Below are positions 33,366 through 40,131 of a DNA stretch of 45,446 nucleotides, one piece after another. The DNA is from a virus. The stretch spans positions 1 through 45,446 of the IMG/VR virus record IMGVR_UViG_3300025586_000135; one strand, given 5' to 3'. Within the stretch, counting starts at the first letter, position 1. Each line of letters starts with the position of its first letter. The notes below the pieces were generated by a model. It saw only the letters and a list, made by a program, of their open reading frames with translations. It was not told where the DNA came from and did no database searches. The position numbers and the translations under genes are program-made.

Positions 33366-34106
33366 ATGAAAGGAAAAGTTTTAACAGAAGAACATAAAAG
33401 AAAAATAAGTGAAAAATTAATAGGTATAAAAAGAGGTAAACAATCAAAGGAACATAAAAAGAAATTGAGTGAATCACATAAAGGTAAAAAATTTACAGAA
33501 AAACATAAACAAAATATAAGCAAAGCGCATAAAAGTAAACAGTCATATCCTTGGAAAGGTGGTTATAGATCTAATAATTTACCATTTTATGATACATATG
33601 CTCCTCAAATAGAATGGTGTGAAGAAGTTAGGAAAAGTCCCACTGATAAGAATATATTAGAAGTAAGGTGTACCTATTGTGGAAAATGGTATACACCTAA
33701 ATTACAGGAAGTTACAAAAAGGATATATTCAATAAATGGTAAACAACAAGGTGAATGTCGTCTTTATTGTTCTGATAATTGTAAAAAAGTATGTCCTATA
33801 TATCATAAAACACCTGAAACACTTATGAAGGAAGATGCTATAAGGGCGGGAAGATTGGGCTGGTTGGAATTAAACAGAGAAGTTCAACCTGAATTAAGGC
33901 AATTAGTTCTCAAAAGAGATAAATACCAATGTGTTAAATGTGGTTCAGATGGACCTCTTCATTGCCACCACATTTATCCAGTATCAATTGAATTTATTGA
34001 AAGTGCGGATATTGATAATTGCATTACTTATTGCATTGATTGTCATAAGGAAGCACATCAAAAAGATGGATGTGGGTATGGACAGCTAAGAATGGAGGTA
34101 TGTTAA
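33366..34106 (+). CDS. HNH homing endonuclease with NUMOD3 repeats
   Basis: This 246-residue protein has three N-terminal NUMOD3-like repeats (LTEEHKRKISEKLIG, QSKEHKKKLSESHKG, FTEKHKQNISKAHK), a middle domain (FYDTYAPQIEWCEEVR with Cys pairs CTYCGKWY and CSDNCKKVC), and a C-terminal HNH core (KRDKYQCVKCG, LHCHHIYP, NCITYCIDCHKEAHQKDGCG). The middle and end align with the HNH protein at 15379; the front resembles the GIY-YIG protein's repeats, showing module shuffling. It lies between the gp15-like gene and a tube-type gene. Confidence 0.9.
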   Translation: MKGKVLTEEHKRKISEKLIGIKRGKQSKEHKKKLSESHKGKKFTEKHKQNISKAHKSKQSYPWKGGYRSNNLPFYDTYAPQIEWCEEVRKSPTDKNILEVRCTYCGKWYTPKLQEVTKRIYSINGKQQGECRLYCSDNCKKVCPIYHKTPETLMKEDAIRAGRLGWLELNREVQPELRQLVLKRDKYQCVKCGSDGPLHCHHIYPVSIEFIESADIDNCITYCIDCHKEAHQKDGCGYGQLRMEVC

Positions 34107-34108
34107 TA

Positions 34109-34627
34109 ATGGCTTTATCAACTCAATTAAATAAAGCGTCACCCTTTTCATTTGAATTAGTGTTTCCTTTAATACCTGTTCAATCAGAATTAAAAGGTAA
34201 TGAGGAATTTACTCTTAATATTTATGAGACTGTACTTCCAGGTGTTACAATGGATATGGAAGAATCTAGATGGCAAGGAGCCAAAACCAATAGGGCTAGT
34301 GGTGAATTAACTTTTGAACCATGGAATGTAAGCTTTTTAGTGGATTCTGAGTTTAAAAATTGGCAAATTATATTAAAATGGTTCATGTTTATAAATAACA
34401 ACAGAGATAAATATATAGATCTACAGAGAAATTATGCTGTAGATGCCACATTGAGAATTCTAAATAATTTCCAAGAGCAAAAATTTTCTTTATTCTTTGT
34501 TGATGTATGGCCTAGTAGTTTGGGGGAAATATCATTAACTTATAGAGAGGGGGAGCCAAGTTTAGAAGCTCAAGTCTCATTTATTTATGATAGATTTGAA
34601 TTAAGAGAGTATTCTACAATAGATTAA
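34109..34627 (+). CDS. Tail tube-type protein
   Basis: This is a 172-residue protein; ATG 34109 follows GGAGG in the end of the HNH gene (an in-frame ATG at 34070 lies inside it). The layout FELVFPLIPVQSELKGNEEFTLNIYETVLPGVTMDMEESRWQGAKTNRASGELTFEPWNVSFLVD...DVWPSSLGEISLTYREG...AQVSFIYDRFEL follows the gp19-like tube fold: the same W-Q-G, F-x-x-W and VWPSSLGEISL blocks appear in the three tube proteins at 36624-38440. It could be a tube component or a connector at one end of the tube. Confidence 0.75.
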   Translation: MALSTQLNKASPFSFELVFPLIPVQSELKGNEEFTLNIYETVLPGVTMDMEESRWQGAKTNRASGELTFEPWNVSFLVDSEFKNWQIILKWFMFINNNRDKYIDLQRNYAVDATLRILNNFQEQKFSLFFVDVWPSSLGEISLTYREGEPSLEAQVSFIYDRFELREYSTID

Positions 34628-34664
34628 GGGGTTTATGTAAATTGATATAATATTGTAGGAAAAG

Positions 34665-34705
34665 TATAAATAATATAAATAGAAGTATAAATAGAAGTAT
34701 AAATA
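34665..34705 (+). promoter_or_regulatory. Four tandem T4-type late promoters before the sheath gene
   Basis: Exact TATAAATA occurs at 34665, 34674, 34686 and 34698; the last two repeats are GAAGTATAAATA units with a 12-base period. This lies in a 165-base gap before the sheath gene. No other gap here has so many copies. Confidence 0.7.
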
Positions 34706-34792
34706 TATAATGGATTGTGAATGATTAAAATTTTTGTTTTATCCTAAATGTATTTGATAAAAAACGAATTAATATAAGGAGGAAATATAATA

Positions 34793-36604
34793 ATGGCATT
34801 TTACCTAAGTCCGTTAGTGGATACAAACGAAATTGATTTAACCACAACCATTCCAGCAGTTGCTACATCTACAGCAGCATTAGTAATAAGGAAATCATGG
34901 AAGGGGCCGGAATTAAAAACCCATTTAGTTACAAACCTTGAGCAACTTCTTGATGCTTTTGGAGACCCTGACCAATATTCTTATATAGATATGATGGCAG
35001 CTATGGGTTATTTAAAATACGGAAATAAATTATGGTGCACCAGAGCAATGCCTGCTACAGCAAGATTTGCAGGTACATATGGTGATTTGGGTACAGAGTT
35101 AACACCAACTTCTGATTTTACAGCATATACAACCGGAAATTCATTCGTGATGTCTGACCTCGCAAGTGATGACCCTGATGCATTTCATGATGAAAGTCCC
35201 TTTTCAGCATTACCAACATCTGGAAATGATATATCTATAATTGCTAACTCCAGAGGTACATGGGGTAATTATACAAAGATAGCTATAATAGATCAAGAGA
35301 CATACTCATTAGTAACATCTGCTGGTGGTGGAACATACTCACAATATCAAACAGCAGGTGGAACATTAAGTGAAACATTATGGGGTGATGTCAATGATGT
35401 TGATTATCCTATTGAATCACAGAGAGAATTTCTTGTTTTAGTAAGAGCAACAGAGCAAGACCAGTTAAATAAAACTACTATAGTATACTCGTTAAAGGAA
35501 GCATGGTATGTTTCTGCTGATGAGAATAAAGTAGATGACGAAGGTAAAAATATCTTTGCACCTAACGTTATTAATAGGGAATCTAAGTACATTAGAATAG
35601 CATTAAATACTAATGCTGTTAATAATGATATCTATATTGCCACAGTTTCATATGAGCAATTTGCAGGTGGCTTGGATGATTTTACAGCTTGGGATGATGA
35701 TTCAGACCTCGAAGATGCAGCAGTACAAACAGCATATGAAGAATATGAAAATTCAGAAGTCATTGATATTAATATAATCATTGATGCTGATAAGAATCTC
35801 ACTGTTAAACAAAAAATAGTTGATATAGCAGAAGATAGAAAGGACTGTATAGCACTTTGTGATTGTAGAAGTACAGATGTTATTAATCAAAGTGGAAGTG
35901 AAGTTGCTAATCTTCGTGATTATAGACTTGGAACATTCAATCAGAATTCAAGTTATGTAGCCCTTTATGGTAACTGGCTTGAAATGTTTGATAAATGGGG
36001 TGCAAAATATCGTTGGATTCCAGCAACAGGACATATGGCAGGTATTTTAGCCAGAACAGATGATATGTCTGATCCATGGTTTGCACCCGCAGGTCTCAAT
36101 AGAGCTGTTTTGACCAATATCCGTAGGTTAGCATGGTCACCTACTCTTGGAAAAAGAGATATACTTTATAAGAATGGTATTAATCCATTAGTATCATTTG
36201 CGGGTCAAGGTAAGGTTGCTTGGGGTCAAAAAACTATGTTAGATAAATCTTCAGCTTTCAATAGAATTAATATTAGAAGATTATTCATAGTAATGGAGAA
36301 GGCTATTTCTACAGCAGCTAAGTACTTCTTGTTTGAACCTAATGATGAGTTCACAAGGCTTAGCATTATAAACATGATTGAACCCTTCCTTAGAGATGTA
36401 AGAGGAAGACGTGGTATTTATGACTTCATGGTTGTATGTGATGAAAGAAACAATACTGCTGAACGTATTGACCGTCAAGAACTATGGGTTGATATATATG
36501 TGAAATCTACAAAGGCTGCTGAATTCATCGTATTGAATTTCATAGCAACAAAATCTGGAGCCTCATTTACAGAATTAGTAGGAATCACAGGTGAAGGATT
36601 ATAA
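34793..36604 (+). CDS. gp18: Tail sheath protein (T4 gp18-like)
   Basis: This 603-residue protein (T4 gp18 is 659) is the contractile sheath subunit. The N-terminus LSPLVDTNEIDLTTTIPAVATSTAALVIRKSWKGP and the C-terminal domain (RRLFIVMEKAISTAAKYFLFEPNDEFTR, FLRDVRGRRGIYDFMVVCDERNNT, AAEFIVLNFIATKSGASF) closely match T4 gp18 (RRLFNYLEKAVSRAAKYFLFEQNTEFTR, GIFEFQVVCDETNNT). The variable central part faces outward. AAGGAGG precedes the start and a cluster of late promoters lies upstream, suiting a high-copy protein. Confidence 0.96.
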   Translation: MAFYLSPLVDTNEIDLTTTIPAVATSTAALVIRKSWKGPELKTHLVTNLEQLLDAFGDPDQYSYIDMMAAMGYLKYGNKLWCTRAMPATARFAGTYGDLGTELTPTSDFTAYTTGNSFVMSDLASDDPDAFHDESPFSALPTSGNDISIIANSRGTWGNYTKIAIIDQETYSLVTSAGGGTYSQYQTAGGTLSETLWGDVNDVDYPIESQREFLVLVRATEQDQLNKTTIVYSLKEAWYVSADENKVDDEGKNIFAPNVINRESKYIRIALNTNAVNNDIYIATVSYEQFAGGLDDFTAWDDDSDLEDAAVQTAYEEYENSEVIDINIIIDADKNLTVKQKIVDIAEDRKDCIALCDCRSTDVINQSGSEVANLRDYRLGTFNQNSSYVALYGNWLEMFDKWGAKYRWIPATGHMAGILARTDDMSDPWFAPAGLNRAVLTNIRRLAWSPTLGKRDILYKNGINPLVSFAGQGKVAWGQKTMLDKSSAFNRINIRRLFIVMEKAISTAAKYFLFEPNDEFTRLSIINMIEPFLRDVRGRRGIYDFMVVCDERNNTAERIDRQELWVDIYVKSTKAAEFIVLNFIATKSGASFTELVGITGEGL

Positions 36605-36623
36605 AAAGATAGGGGTTTTATAG

Positions 36624-37229
36624 ATGGCTACTCTACCTGATATTCCACTTATTCCTTCAGAGTTAACGGGATTTGACCTCCAAACCTTCAAGAGTGCTTT
36701 TGAAGGTGGGGGTCGTGCCTATACTTTTATATGGGTACCAACAATGATAGAGGTTGGTTGGAATAGTAGATATTTTGTAAGAACGGCAAGTATGCCTGAA
36801 AGTACAGTTGAAGAAATGACCACACATTGGCAGGGTATGAAGTATACTGTCGGTGGTCCCAGAACATTTACTGATTGGACCTTAACTTTATATTGTGATG
36901 CCGGTTCATCTATAAGAAATGCTTTTGAATTATGGATGCATGAAATACACTCTGTACTACCTGTAGGTCAATATTATGGTAAGCCTGAGGGTTTATTAAA
37001 ATATGGATATTTAAGAAGTCAAGGATTGATAATGTTAAATAATAATGGTGGTTCTACAACAGGGGTGTATTTAACTGATTCATGGCCTAAAGCTGTAGGT
37101 CCTATAACATTGGATTATAGTACCCCCGATATAGCATCATTTGATGTAACAATGTCCTATTCTTATCATGTGATTGTACCACTTAATATTAATGCTATTC
37201 CTATTCCTATAACAGGTCCAGGTGTATAA
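36624..37229 (+). CDS. Tail tube protein paralogue 1 (gp19-like)
   Basis: This 201-residue protein follows the sheath gene, where T4 has gp19. Blocks: FDLQTFKSAFEGGGRAYTFIWVP, YFVRTASMPESTVEEMTTHWQGMKYTVGGPRTFTDWTLTLYCD, LTDSWPKAVGPITLDYSTPDIASFDVTMSYSYH. The same order is found in the next two genes, so one of three related proteins forms the main tube. It is longer than the third paralogue, with a Pro-rich end (LNINAIPIPITGPGV). Confidence 0.88.
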   Translation: MATLPDIPLIPSELTGFDLQTFKSAFEGGGRAYTFIWVPTMIEVGWNSRYFVRTASMPESTVEEMTTHWQGMKYTVGGPRTFTDWTLTLYCDAGSSIRNAFELWMHEIHSVLPVGQYYGKPEGLLKYGYLRSQGLIMLNNNGGSTTGVYLTDSWPKAVGPITLDYSTPDIASFDVTMSYSYHVIVPLNINAIPIPITGPGV

Positions 37230-37231
37230 AG

Positions 37232-37873
37232 ATGTCATTATTCGGACAAAGAGAATTTAGTATAGACAATTTTGTTAATGAATTTAGAGGTGGGGCTAAA
37301 TCGTTCCTATTTATATGGGAACCTGAAATCAAAAATTCTGAAGGAAATCTTATAGCCCCAGACACTTTAAAAAAAAGAAGATATCTTGTTAGATCAACCG
37401 GTTTTCCTTCAAGTAATGTAGACGAAATCATTGTTGAGTACCAAGGTTTAGATTTCAAAATGGGTGGTAAAAGAAATTTCGAAGATTGGAATATTACACT
37501 CAATGTTGATGCTGATGGAATGATAAGATATGAGCTTGAAGAGTGGATGAATGCAATACATAAAGTTGATGATAAAAATAATCAACATTTTTACAGAAGC
37601 CATTATGAAACCACACAAATATTTAAGATTTTGAAGGGTGATGGTGGTTTTAGTAACCCTTTATTAGAAATAACACTATATAATGCTTGGCCTAAAAGTA
37701 TAAGTGCTATAGCATTAGATTATAGTTCTACTGAATTTGCACAATTTGATTTAACCTTTTCATATCAATACCATACAATAAAGAAACCTGTAATTACTCC
37801 TGGTGTGATGATAGATTTGAGTAGTTTTTTAGCTGATATAAAAACAAAATTTAGCGGTTTAATATCAGGATAA
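37232..37873 (+). CDS. Tail tube protein paralogue 2 (gp19-like)
   Basis: This 213-residue protein starts two bases after the previous stop. Blocks: FSIDNFVNEFRGGAKSFLFIWEP, RYLVRSTGFPSSNVDEIIVEYQGLDFKMGGKRNFEDWNITLNVD, LYNAWPKSISAIALDYSSTEFAQFDLTFSYQYH. A C-terminal extension (IDLSSFLADIKTKFSGLISG) is absent from the other two. It diverges most at the W-Q-G motif (EYQG), which may mark a specialised role such as a tube-end connector. Confidence 0.87.
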   Translation: MSLFGQREFSIDNFVNEFRGGAKSFLFIWEPEIKNSEGNLIAPDTLKKRRYLVRSTGFPSSNVDEIIVEYQGLDFKMGGKRNFEDWNITLNVDADGMIRYELEEWMNAIHKVDDKNNQHFYRSHYETTQIFKILKGDGGFSNPLLEITLYNAWPKSISAIALDYSSTEFAQFDLTFSYQYHTIKKPVITPGVMIDLSSFLADIKTKFSGLISG

Positions 37874-37876
37874 TTT

Positions 37877-37884
37877 TATAAATA
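37877..37884 (+). promoter_or_regulatory. T4-type late promoter (TATAAATA)
   Basis: Exact TATAAATA four bases after the stop of tube paralogue 2, followed by AAAAGGAGG and tube paralogue 3. A dedicated promoter suggests that paralogue 3 is the abundant tube protein. Confidence 0.6.
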
Positions 37885-37909
37885 ACAAAGTAAAAGGAGG
37901 AATAATATA

Positions 37910-38440
37910 ATGCCATTTAATTTAGATACATTTAAAAGTAATTTCATTGGGGGTGCACGTTCATATCTATTCATGTTCTCACCACAATTCCCAGAAGGTG
38001 TAAGTACTGTTCCAGCGGCACCGGAAACAAAATATCTTGTAAGAGCAACTAATGTTCCTGAGTCTACAACTGAGGAAATTATTGTAAACTGGCAGGGTGC
38101 TGATTATAAGTTAGCGGGTAAACAAACATTTACCGATTGGACTATTACATTTAATGTAGACCAAGGCGCTGCTGTAAGAGTTGCCTATGAAGAATGGATT
38201 AAAGCAATTCATAATGTAGATGGAAGTCATAAGTATGGATTACCAGTAGAATATGAAATGACACAAAATCTATGGATGTTAAACTATGATGGTTCCGAGC
38301 ATATCTTAGATATCGAATTAGTTGATGCATGGCCAAAGAGTGTTAGTGCTATTACATTAGATTATAGTGCAATGGATGTAGCGCAATTTGATGTAACGTT
38401 TGGATACCTATATCATAGAATCACAAACTCTTCAAGTTAA
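37910..38440 (+). CDS. gp19: Tail tube protein paralogue 3, probable major tube subunit
   Basis: This 176-residue protein (T4 gp19 is 163) is the most compact of the three tube paralogues. Blocks: FNLDTFKSNFIGGARSYLFMFSP, KYLVRATNVPESTTEEIIVNWQGADYKLAGKQTFTDWTITFNVD, LVDAWPKSVSAITLDYSAMDVAQFDVTFGYLYHR. Its own late promoter and strong AAAAGGAGG favour high expression, so it is the likeliest main tube subunit. It directly precedes the tail assembly chaperone gene. Confidence 0.9.
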   Translation: MPFNLDTFKSNFIGGARSYLFMFSPQFPEGVSTVPAAPETKYLVRATNVPESTTEEIIVNWQGADYKLAGKQTFTDWTITFNVDQGAAVRVAYEEWIKAIHNVDGSHKYGLPVEYEMTQNLWMLNYDGSEHILDIELVDAWPKSVSAITLDYSAMDVAQFDVTFGYLYHRITNSSS

Positions 38441-38466
38441 TAAAATTGTAGTGAAAGGAGAATAAT

Positions 38467-39243
38467 ATGTCAGAAGAAGAAAAGGTTGCTGTAGAAGGGA
38501 AAAAGTTAGATTTTAAGAATTACCTCAATGTATATGAATTTGACACTACATTACCAGGTAGTAAAGAAGTTGTTAAATTTAAACCAATAACCACAGGACA
38601 ATTAAAACGGTTACTGGTTTATGAAAATGAAACTAATCCAATGATGGTTGAACAAGCATTGGATGAATTAATATCCTCTTGTATAATAACAGAGGGTTTC
38701 AATATTAATAATCTATACTTACAAGATAGGTTTTTCCTATTAGTTGAAATTAGAAGAAAATCCAAAGGTGATAATTATCAATTTCAATACAATTGTCCTG
38801 AATGTAACTCTCAATCTGTTCAGAATATTGACCTTACCAATTTAAAAGTTACGGGTGTTCCAGAAGATATAGAATCGGTTGTGAAAATTGATGATAATTT
38901 GTCAGTTAAATTGGCTCACATAACAAGAGGTGGACAGAGAGAAGCATTTAAAAATCTTAAAAATGTAAAAAAACTCACAGAAACTCAACGTATTACTGAG
39001 ATGGCTTTATTAACACATGCTTCATCCATTCAAAGTATTATGGTTCCTGAAGGTGAAATAAAGGATGCCTCCATAGAAGATCGTAAGTATCTTTTGGAGA
39101 ACATACCCACAGATGCTTACGGAAAAATAAGAGATTGGTTTACAGATAACGATTTTGGTATGGATTTTACTTATACTATAAAATGTACAGGTTGTGACCG
39201 AGAAGAAAAGGTTGATATACCTGTTGAGAATTTTTTTTTCTAA
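38467..39243 (+). CDS. Tail assembly chaperone / baseplate protein (T4 gp26-like)
   Basis: This 258-residue protein lies between the tube and tape measure genes, the place of tail assembly chaperones. The N-terminal part (VVKFKPITTGQLKRLLVYENETNPMMVEQALDELISSCIITEGF, FFLLVEIRRKSKGDNYQFQYNCPECNSQ) matches the T4 baseplate/gp26-type family, with a zinc-binding pair CPEC and another CTGC near the end. The frame closes in a run of nine T (39231-39239) immediately before TAA, and the -1 frame continues for about 60 codons, so a longer frameshift product is likely. Confidence 0.82.
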   Translation: MSEEEKVAVEGKKLDFKNYLNVYEFDTTLPGSKEVVKFKPITTGQLKRLLVYENETNPMMVEQALDELISSCIITEGFNINNLYLQDRFFLLVEIRRKSKGDNYQFQYNCPECNSQSVQNIDLTNLKVTGVPEDIESVVKIDDNLSVKLAHITRGGQREAFKNLKNVKKLTETQRITEMALLTHASSIQSIMVPEGEIKDASIEDRKYLLENIPTDAYGKIRDWFTDNDFGMDFTYTIKCTGCDREEKVDIPVENFFF

Positions 39244-39422
39244 TTAAAATAATTGTAGATAATACATTAGAAAATATTGTTAGAGAACAGTTTCATTTAG
39301 CTCGTCAAGCTAACATAAGTTTGACTGAATCCACAATGTTACCGGACTTTGAACGTGATGCTTATGTTAATATGTTAGCTAAAGCATTAAAAGAAGAAGC
39401 TGAACAAATGAAATTCAAATAA
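39237..39422 (+). CDS. -1 frameshift extension of the tail assembly chaperone
   Basis: Past the T9 run the -1 frame is open from about 39237 to the TAA at 39420-39422, giving FLIKIIVDNTLENIVREQF followed by HLARQANISLTESTMLP and a helical end. It has no good start codon or ribosome binding site of its own (the first ATG is at 39338, giving only about 27 codons). This is the arrangement of lambda G/GT: a chaperone gene before the tape measure, with a slippery run joining a C-terminal extension. Slippage itself is inferred. Confidence 0.65.
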   Translation, partial: FLIKIIVDNTLENIVREQFHLARQANISLTESTMLPDFERDAYVNMLAKALKEEAEQMKFK

Positions 39423-39444
39423 TGTCTCTAAAGGAGCATAAATA

Positions 39445-39663
39445 ATGGAGTTAAAAAAATATTTAAACAAAAACCTTGAAGTTAATATGCTTATAAGAAA
39501 ATTTGAAGTATTAGATGAATCCAAGAAATCACAATTTGTAGCTAAACTTATAGGTTTAGGTGTCTTAGTGGTGGATAAGAATGGTAAACTCAAACCTGGC
39601 CCAAATAAGATGTCCAAAGATGAAGTCCTTGGTAAACTTAAAAAGAAAAAGGGTAAAAAATAA
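39445..39663 (+). CDS. Small basic protein, tag-like start
   Basis: This 72-residue protein begins MELKKYLNKNLEV after AAAGGAG, weakly like the capsid-targeting tag (KKYLN...LE). The rest is FEVLDESKKSQFVAKLIGLGVLVVDKNGKLKPGPNKMSKDEVLGKLKKKKGKK, a helical segment with a strongly basic end. Not recognised. It overlaps the next gene by one base (TAATG). Confidence 0.65.
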   Translation: MELKKYLNKNLEVNMLIRKFEVLDESKKSQFVAKLIGLGVLVVDKNGKLKPGPNKMSKDEVLGKLKKKKGKK

Positions 39664-40031
39664 TGGATACTATAGAAAATAAGATTGAAGACTATCTCTC
39701 AGACCATGAGGAATTAGATGAAGGATTAGGAAGACTTATGGGTGCTGGTTGGAATATGTTAGATTTAGTTTTAGCTGATAAAAATGCTAAGAAAAATGCT
39801 CAAAAAAGTCTTGATAATATTGAGAAAATTATGAAGATGGATGATGAAGGAACACTCAAGCCTAATTTAAAGAAACAGTTGAAACTATTTAATAAAAAAC
39901 TTGAATTCTATAAAGAGGAATTCGTAAAGGTTTTGATACGAATAGAAAGATTAGCAGAAGAATTAGAAAAAGAGGAAAGAAAGGAAACGAAAAGAAATAG
40001 AGAAGAAAGAAGTAAATACGGCGAAAAATAA
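39663..40031 (+). CDS. Tagged helical protein upstream of the tape measure
   Basis: This 122-residue protein begins MDTIENKIEDYLSDHEELDEGLG, the longer tag type, with a possible cut at ELDE-G. The rest is helical and charged (ADKNAKKNAQKSLDNIEKIMKMDDEGTLKPNLKKQLKLFNKKLEFYKEEFVKVLIRIERLAEELEKEERKETKRNREERSK). It could be a packaged protein, or a coiled-coil helper of the tape measure. Function not recognised. Confidence 0.68.
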   Translation: MDTIENKIEDYLSDHEELDEGLGRLMGAGWNMLDLVLADKNAKKNAQKSLDNIEKIMKMDDEGTLKPNLKKQLKLFNKKLEFYKEEFVKVLIRIERLAEELEKEERKETKRNREERSKYGEK

Positions 40032-40072
40032 ATAGAGCTCGCTTAGATATGATGTTAATCTAATGGATCTAT

Positions 40073-40121
40073 AAAGGTCTCAAGAGTATTTGAAAGAATA
40101 TAAACTTGGAGACCTTTTTTT
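40073..40121 (+). terminator. Terminator with promoter-like loop before the tape measure
   Basis: AAAGGTCTCAAG (40073-40084) pairs with CTTGGAGACCTTT (40105-40117) with one bulged base, followed by a run of seven T counted from 40115. The 20-base loop ends in TATAAA. The tape measure start follows 11 bases later. Confidence 0.85.
40099..40106 (+). promoter_or_regulatory. Late-promoter-like TATAAACT in terminator loop
   Basis: TATAAACT differs from TATAAATA at positions 7 and 8 and overlaps the end of the terminator loop, repeating the design seen at 23820. It would start a very short leader for the tape measure gene. Confidence 0.4.
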
Positions 40122-40131
40122 ATGGGGAAAA

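Noticed and set aside
39437-39444. CATAAATA before the start at 39445
   Set aside because: It overlaps the ribosome-binding region, too close to the start codon for a useful promoter, and mismatches the motif.
40090-40131. TTG start for the tape measure at 40090
   Set aside because: These codons lie within the terminator hairpin and lack a ribosome binding site; ATG 40132 is more plausible.
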